The position numbers and the translations under genes are program-made. The notes under the pieces are model-generated. The model was not told where the DNA came from. It did no database searches and worked only from the letters and a program-made list of their open reading frames with translations. A stretch of DNA of 64,000 nucleotides, taken from assembly GCF_022539255.1 (NCBI RefSeq), contig NZ_JAKZBV010000001.1:1302001-1366000 (forward strand), written 5' to 3'. Each line of letters begins with the position of its first letter. Position 1 is the stretch's first letter. The DNA is from Sinomonas terrae (GTDB taxonomy: Bacteria > Actinomycetota > Actinomycetes > Actinomycetales > Micrococcaceae). Positions 59,262-64,000 of the stretch are shown in pieces.

Positions 59262-60148
59262 CACGCCGTGGCGCAGCAGAAGCCTTCGACAGGATCCTGC
59301 TGGTCTACAACCCCTCCAGCCCGGACGCGGCCCGTCTGGCCAAGGAGCTGCGCGCCGAGCTGGGTGCGCGCCTGCCCGCTGTGCCGCTGGGCCTGTACCC
59401 CACGGCCTTCCCCGGCCACGGCCGGGCCCTGGCACGGGCCGCCGGAGGCAGCCGCCCGCTGCTGGTCTCCATCAGCGGAGACGGCGGGTACAACGACGTC
59501 GTCAACGGCGCCATGGACGCCGGCGGGACGGCGGTGTGCGCCGTCATGGGCGCCGGCAACGCCAACGACCACCGCCGCAGCACCCGCACCCTGCCCCTCG
59601 CCGAGGCGATCGTCCGCGGCGAAGTCCGCCGCATGGACCTCCTCCGCCTCACCGTCGGGGAGGGCCCCCGGGCGTGGTCCCGCCACGCCCACTCCTACGT
59701 GGGCTTCGGGCTCACCCCCCTCATGGCCATCGGCATCGAGGAAGGCGTCAAGGGCCGCTTCGCCGAACTGCTCTCCGTGGCCCGGGCACTGCCCGCCCTG
59801 GCGCCGATCGAGATCACCCGCCCCGACGGGGCCAGGGCCGTCCTGGACAGCCTGATCCTGGCCAACATCGCCCGGATCGCCAAGTACGGCCGGCTCAGCG
59901 AAGCAGGCTACCCGGAGGACGGGAGATTCGAAGTCCTCCTCCTGCCCCACGCGGCCAAGTGGCGCATCGGGCTCATGGCCCTGCGGGCCGTCACCGTCGG
60001 GCTCCGGGCCCAAGAGAGCGTCCCAAGCTACAGCTTCACCAGCACCGAGGCCATCCCCCTGCAGATCGACGGGGAGCTCATGGACGTCGGAGCCGGCACC
60101 CCCGTCCTCGTCGAATCCGCGCACCAGGCCCTGGCGACCCTGGGCTAG
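59258..60148 (+). CDS. Diacylglycerol kinase catalytic-domain (lipid kinase-like) protein
   Basis: This protein of about 296 aa is in the DAGK/LCB5/NAD-kinase superfamily. Visible motifs are RILLVYNPSSPDAARLAKEL (N-terminal nucleotide strand), LLVSISGDGGYNDVVNGAMD (the GDGGxNEVxNG nucleotide-binding loop, with Asp for Glu), AVMGAGNANDHRRSTRTLPL in place of the usual GTGNDFAR-like loop, and EAIPLQIDGELMDVG at the C-terminus. It should phosphorylate a lipid or polyprenol-like alcohol; the altered GNANDH loop means the substrate may differ from diacylglycerol. TTG 59258 is the only in-frame start before the first motif and overlaps the microprotein stop. Confidence 0.86.
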   Translation: MTRRGAAEAFDRILLVYNPSSPDAARLAKELRAELGARLPAVPLGLYPTAFPGHGRALARAAGGSRPLLVSISGDGGYNDVVNGAMDAGGTAVCAVMGAGNANDHRRSTRTLPLAEAIVRGEVRRMDLLRLTVGEGPRAWSRHAHSYVGFGLTPLMAIGIEEGVKGRFAELLSVARALPALAPIEITRPDGARAVLDSLILANIARIAKYGRLSEAGYPEDGRFEVLLLPHAAKWRIGLMALRAVTVGLRAQESVPSYSFTSTEAIPLQIDGELMDVGAGTPVLVESAHQALATLG

Positions 60149-60269
60149 TGCCGCTGAGCGGTCCGCGGGCACCGTCGTCGCTCCCCATCAACCCCGCCGC
60201 TGCCGCTGCCTGCCGCGTCGTGCCCTCGGCACGGCCGCACTCGGTGCGTCCGCGCCCCATTGGCTGCGG

Positions 60270-60287
60270 CGCCTGCTGCAGCAGGCG
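60270..60287. terminator. 18-bp perfect palindrome between convergent genes
   Basis: CGCCTGCTGCAGCAGGCG is a perfect palindrome located between the lipid kinase stop and the DUF1345 gene stop (convergent genes). It could form a hairpin on either transcript but has almost no loop and no T-run, so a terminator role is uncertain. Confidence 0.35.
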
Positions 60288-60316
60288 ATGGAGAAGGGGC
60301 TCCACTGGCTGCGCGG

Positions 60317-60994
60317 TCAGTGGATGAGGACGGAGACGAGGTTGATGGTGGTGGCCAGCACGATCGCCCCCAAGAGGTAGGACAGGAGGGCCTGCCGCAG
60401 CACCGTCCCGCGAACCGGGTCCGTGTTCAGGTCCGTGTCCGAGACCTGGAAGGTCATGCCCACGGTGAAGGAGAGGTAGGCGAAGTCCATGTACCGCGGC
60501 GGCTTGTCCTCGTTGAAGTCCACCCCTGCCCCATCGCGGTAGTAGATCGAGGCGTAGCGGAGGGCGAACAGGGTGTGCACCAGGAGCCAGGACAGGGCGA
60601 TGCTGCCCAGGGCCAGGGCCACGATAGCGTCCTTGGCATGCGCCTGAGCGCTTGAGGCCTCGAGCAGGATCAGGGCGACCCCGGCGAAGCTGGCCAGGGT
60701 GGCGGCCAGGACCAGGGCGTCGGAGAACCCGCGGCCGGGGTCCTCCCGGCGTGCGTGGGCCGCCGTGGCCGAGGCGTCGAGGCGGCCGATGATGGCCCAG
60801 ACCCAGACCAGGTAGGTGGCCGAGGCGGCTGCCCAGCCCAGCGCGGGCGCGTACGCCCAGTTCTCCAAGACGCCCACTGCCACCGCCGCGGCCAGCCCGA
60901 CGGCGAGCATCACCGCCAGCCTCAGCCGGGAATGGTGCGGGAGCGAGTCGAAGTTCCGGGTCCGATCCTCGAAAGCCGCAGAAGAAGCGCCCAT
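60317..60994 (-). CDS. DUF1345 family membrane protein
   Basis: This 225-aa integral membrane protein has about five hydrophobic helices. Family landmarks are LSWLLVHTLFALRYASIYYR, then NEDKPPRYMDFAYLSFTVGM, then FQVSDTDLNTDPVRGTVLRQ, the strongly conserved DUF1345 core, and a last helix (LLGAIVLATTINLVSVLI). Its function is unknown; the conserved FTVGMTFQVSD segment looks like an ion-pore or binding element. ATG 60994 is chosen since upstream codons are Pro/Arg-rich and lack family character. It is convergent with the lipid kinase operon. Confidence 0.9.
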   Translation of the reverse strand: MGASSAAFEDRTRNFDSLPHHSRLRLAVMLAVGLAAAVAVGVLENWAYAPALGWAAASATYLVWVWAIIGRLDASATAAHARREDPGRGFSDALVLAATLASFAGVALILLEASSAQAHAKDAIVALALGSIALSWLLVHTLFALRYASIYYRDGAGVDFNEDKPPRYMDFAYLSFTVGMTFQVSDTDLNTDPVRGTVLRQALLSYLLGAIVLATTINLVSVLIH

Positions 60995-61485
60995 AGCCCG
61001 ATCATCGCACGGGTCAGGCCACCGAATCGCCGGCCCCTCCCGGCCCGCTGCCCTCCCGAGCAGCCGGTCCCGGCTCAGTCTCGGTGCTCTGAAGGCCGGC
61101 GAGGGAGGGGCCGGCGGAGCCGTACTCGTCCAGGAGGTTGAAGGCTGGGCCATCCAGCGCGCGGCACGGTCCGCCCCAGCAGACCGCCATTTACCGATCG
61201 CGGAAAGCCGCCAATGAGCGCTCGAATCTACATGCAGGACGAGGGAACGCTGCCTGTCACACGCTTACGCATCGCCGCATTGAGGTCGCACGGGCGGCGT
61301 TCTCGAAACTCATCTGCACTAACCTCGTCGCTCTGCTTGTACGCGAGTCGACCGAGGCCACCTGACACACGCGGGGCTCCCTATGCCGGAGACGGAAGGT
61401 GCTGAACGTTGAAGTCTTCGTAAGTCGGCGAGCACCCTCCGGCCCCGGCATATTCACCGCCTCCGGGAATGTGTCTCTGGGAATG
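60995..61485. other. Stretch without a supportable gene before an IS remnant
   Basis: These 491 bp hold the presumed promoter of the DUF1345 gene near 61000. From about 61180 to 61485 GC content falls and no coding frame with motifs is present. No attachment-site copy of the tRNA-fMet 3' end was found here. Confidence 0.4.
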
Positions 61486-62201
61486 TGTTATGTCTCAGGA
61501 GATCTCGGACACTCGGGCGTCAACACATCCCGGACAGTTCTGGGGTCTCTGGTGTGGACACTTCTGCGGTCGAATAGACCGAGTGCCCGAAGCCGAATCC
61601 ACCAGTTGACCCCCGTATCCGACTCGCGATCGCGCGCTGGCCCGATGACGCCCCCAGGGGCACGGTCACGACGTTCTGCGCTGAGCATGACATCGCAAGG
61701 AGCACGTTCTACGCGCTCCGCGACCGCGCCAAGGAGGAGGGGCAAGCCGCCGTTCTCGCGCCGAAGTCCAAGCGTCCGAAGACCAGCCCCCGTACCATCG
61801 CTGTTGACGTGAGGCAGCAGGCGGTCCAGGTGCGTGCCGCGCTGGAACCAGGAACATCACCGAAGCGCTCCGCTCGAGAGACCAGCAACCGGACGGCGAA
61901 TACCGCCGCACCGTTCGCACGGACGGCCGCGTGAGCGTCCGCAACGTCGTCTACGGGGATCGGCAATGAACACATCGGCGAAGAACTCCACATCCTCGTA
62001 GTCAAGGCGACCGTGACGTTCTGGAGCACACGCACCGGGGAACTCGTTGGCGAGCACCCGCTCCCCGAACCCGGCGTGAAACACGTCGGCTACGTTCGCT
62101 GCAACCGCGCAGCCCGCCCCGAAGTGTCCACGATGTCTTGAGACATGAAATGTCCGAGATGTCCTGATGCAGAACTGTCCGGTATGTCCTGAGACATCAC
62201 A
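61486..62201 (+). mobile_element. IS481-like element, internally deleted and decayed
   Basis: The ends TGTTATGTCTCAGGA (61486) and, reading inward from 62201, TGTGATGTCTCAGGA are inverted repeats of about 26 bp, each followed by more GGACA-containing repeats. Inside, one frame reads LAIARWPDDAPRGTVTTFCA, EHDIARSTFYALRDRAKEEG and AVLAPKSKRPKTSPRTI, the N-terminal helix-turn-helix of an IS481-type transposase. Another frame reads GEYRRTVRTDGRVSVRNVVY and LVGEHPLPEPGVKHVGYVR, its C-terminal end. The DDE core between them is deleted. No target duplication is evident. It cannot move by itself but could be mobilised by a related transposase. Confidence 0.72.
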
Positions 62202-62278
62202 GGCTTCTTCTGAATGGACGCATGCTACCGCCGGTAGGCGCTGCGCACCTGTCCCTCACAGGGGTGAGGGAGGCGGGC

Positions 62279-64000
62279 GTGAAAGGCGGTGTGACGCTGT
62301 TCCGCGGGGACGGGGCGGCGGCGCGCCGGTACGTTGAATCCGATCGCTCGCGCGCCGACGAGTACTACCTCGCCGACGCGAGCGTTGCCGAGTTCGTCCA
62401 GCTCGGCCCCGGCGGCGAGGTCACGGCGATCCGTGACCTCGCCCCGGAGGCGTACGCGGCGTGGGTGGACTGGGCGCACCCGCTGACCGGGGAACAGCTG
62501 GGGGTCCCGCGCAGGCCGGGCAATGACCGTCAGGGGTCGCCGCGGTTCGCGGAGATGGTGGTCAATGCCCCGAAGTCCCTCTCCATCGCCGCGGCCCTGC
62601 ACCCCGGGGTGTCGGCCGCACTCGACGTCGCGCAGCGGGACGCCGCCGCGGAGATCCGCCGCTGGCTCGCCATCCATTCGGCGACACGGGTCGGGCCTCG
62701 CGGCGCGCAGGAGGTCGTGCCGGTCGAGGAACTGCATACCGTCGCGGTCGCGCACCGCACGAGCCGTGCAGGGGACCCGCACCGGCACATCCACCTCCAG
62801 ATCGGCGCCCGCGTGCGCGCGGCCGGTGCCTGGCGTGCCCTCGACACGGCGGCGCTGTTCGCGCAGCAGGGCGCAATCCGCGCGCTCGGCACCGCGGTGA
62901 TCGCCGCTCATCCGGTGCTGGCAGGGGTGCTGGACCGGCACGGGCTGACGCTGGATCCGGTCACCGGCGAGGTCGCCGAGTTGCGGCCGTTCAATGCGGT
63001 GATGAGCAAGCGGGCCGCGCAGGTTGAGCGCAACCTCGACCGCCTGACCGCCGAATGGGAGGCCGCGCACCCCGGCGTGACGCCCGGGCCGGTGGTCGCC
63101 GCGCGGTTGCAGGCGAAGGCGTGGGCGCACGAGCGGCCCGCGAAGAAACCGGCCAGCCTCGTCGAGGAGGCCGCGTGGGTCGCCGAACTCCGCCAGGCCG
63201 GATACGACCCCGCAACCCTGACGCGACCGGCCCGGCCCACGGTGGTTGCGCTCGAGGACCTCTCGATCGAGAAGATCGCAGCCCGCGCCCTCGACCGCTG
63301 CGCCGCCCGCGCCTCGGCATGGACCATGCACACGGTCACCGAGCACATCACGCACCTGGTGACCGAGCACGGCGTGCAAGCAGCCGGCGACGAGCTGCGG
63401 GAGTTCGTCGGGCTCGCGACCCGGCTCGCCCTGGAGGACTGCTTCTCGCTCCTGCCGCCCGGCGAGCGAGCGCGGGAGCACGTCGCACACCTCACGAGCG
63501 TCCGCGTGGTCGGAGCCGAGACGAGGCTCCGCGACCTCCTCGCCGCCCGCGCCGACGCCGAGCCCGAGCGTCCCGACCTCGGCCACCTCGCCCAGGCCGA
63601 CGGCCTCGATCCGGACCAGCGCGCCGCGGCCGCGGCTGTTGCCTCGGCGGATCCGCTCGTCGTCGTCGAGGGCGCGGCCGGTGCGGGGAAGACGACGATG
63701 CTCGCCGCCGCGATCGCCGCCTCCGAGCGTGACGGGCGCCGGGTGCGCGTGCTCGCCCCGACGAAGAAGGCCGCCCAGGTCGTGGCCGAGGAACTCGGCG
63801 TGCCCGCGGACTCGGTTGCCGCCCTCGTGCACGCGCACGGCTGGCGGTGGAACGACGACGGCGTCTGGACCCGCCTTGCCCGCGGCGCGATCGACCCCGA
63901 GACCGGACGCAGCTACGACGGCCCGTCCACCGCCGCGCGGATCGATCGTGGCGAGCGGATTGTCGTCGACGAGGCCGGGATGCTCGACCAGGACAGCGCC
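62279..64000 (+). CDS. MobF-family relaxase/helicase (TraA/TrwC type), N-terminal part (cut by window edge)
   Basis: The 574 codons present belong to a conjugative relaxase that nicks oriT and unwinds the transferred strand. The N-terminus KGGVTLFRGDGAAARRYVES with DEYYLADA places the candidate catalytic Tyr pair near residue 24. The metal-binding three-His motif is DPHRHIHLQIGARVRA (about residue 169). The helicase part begins QRAAAAAVASADPLVVVEGA with Walker A GAAGAGKTTML (about residue 464), then RVLAPTKKAAQVVAEEL and the Walker B region RIVVDEAGMLDQDS at the edge. GTG 62279 has GAGGGAGG just upstream; an in-frame ATG at 62222 is possible. It indicates conjugative transfer capacity. Confidence 0.92.
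   Translation, partial: MKGGVTLFRGDGAAARRYVESDRSRADEYYLADASVAEFVQLGPGGEVTAIRDLAPEAYAAWVDWAHPLTGEQLGVPRRPGNDRQGSPRFAEMVVNAPKSLSIAAALHPGVSAALDVAQRDAAAEIRRWLAIHSATRVGPRGAQEVVPVEELHTVAVAHRTSRAGDPHRHIHLQIGARVRAAGAWRALDTAALFAQQGAIRALGTAVIAAHPVLAGVLDRHGLTLDPVTGEVAELRPFNAVMSKRAAQVERNLDRLTAEWEAAHPGVTPGPVVAARLQAKAWAHERPAKKPASLVEEAAWVAELRQAGYDPATLTRPARPTVVALEDLSIEKIAARALDRCAARASAWTMHTVTEHITHLVTEHGVQAAGDELREFVGLATRLALEDCFSLLPPGERAREHVAHLTSVRVVGAETRLRDLLAARADAEPERPDLGHLAQADGLDPDQRAAAAAVASADPLVVVEGAAGAGKTTMLAAAIAASERDGRRVRVLAPTKKAAQVVAEELGVPADSVAALVHAHGWRWNDDGVWTRLARGAIDPETGRSYDGPSTAARIDRGERIVVDEAGMLDQDSA

Larger units (their letters stand above)
34296..64000. mobile_element. Putative integrative/conjugative element beside tRNA-fMet (right end beyond window)
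   Basis: From the tRNA onward the gene content becomes accessory: excisionase-like and integrase genes, many IS elements and remnants, hypothetical genes typical of mobile DNA, an envelope/lipid gene cluster and, at the right edge, a MobF-type relaxase. An integrase directly after a tRNA together with a relaxase is the usual layout of an integrative conjugative or mobilisable element. No duplicate of the tRNA 3' end is present in the window, so the right boundary cannot be placed and more than one element may be fused here. The extent is inference. Confidence 0.45.

Noticed and set aside
60317..61153. Longer start for the DUF1345 protein at 61153
   Set aside because: The extra 53 codons are Pro/Arg-rich and unlike the family; ATG 60994 begins just before the first family-like region.

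Overview
The window is GC-rich DNA from a high-GC actinobacterium, most probably a member of the Micrococcaceae (Arthrobacter/Sinomonas-like). This rests on codon use, on a coproporphyrin-dependent haem gene set with a cysteine-bearing ferrochelatase, and on an AdnAB/NudC/UvrD2 neighbourhood whose gene order resembles the Rv3193c-Rv3204 region of Mycobacterium tuberculosis. The species is not determined.

Positions 1-34,300 are ordinary chromosome. A partial hemA diverges from a haem operon-like run: hemE, cgoX, chdC, cpfC, hemC, hemD, hemB, an LLM-class flavin oxidoreductase and hemL. Most of its junctions overlap or nearly touch. Next come a divergent LysE exporter and Lrp regulator, then a polar amino-acid ABC transporter. 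A DNA-repair and maintenance block follows: DEDDh exonuclease, alkyltransferase-like protein, AdnA, AdnB, a kinase-fold protein, NudC, UvrD2, a YgjP-type metallopeptidase, a DUF2342 metalloprotease, a PDZ/S16 protease and a UPF0182 membrane protein. It ends at an initiator tRNA (fMet) with a perfect 13-bp terminator hairpin.

Just after the tRNA lie an excisionase-like protein and a tyrosine integrase. From there to the right edge the DNA is accessory. The likely reading is an integrative element inserted at or beside tRNA-fMet, running past position 64,000 and including the MobF relaxase that is cut by the edge. The stretch 36-50.6 kb is a transposon graveyard: decayed IS256, IS21 and serine-recombinase pieces, plus a nested composite whose order of insertion can be read from target-site duplications. 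An outer, now broken IS21-family element carries a TetR gene. An intact IS21-family element is inserted in it, and an intact IS3-family element is inserted in that one.

The stretch 50.6-61 kb is an accessory cluster with an envelope/lipid theme: fatty-acid desaturase, SPFH/stomatin protein, DMT transporter, LapA-domain protein, diacylglycerol-kinase-like lipid kinase and DUF1345 membrane protein. Within it is a duplicated module of uncharacterised genes. Two paralogues of about 150 residues are each followed by a microprotein with the motif WDNEGGH, and a remnant of the DMT transporter C-terminus lies before the second copy. This module is the best candidate here for undescribed biology. All function calls are by eye from protein motifs and gene context; no database search was run.
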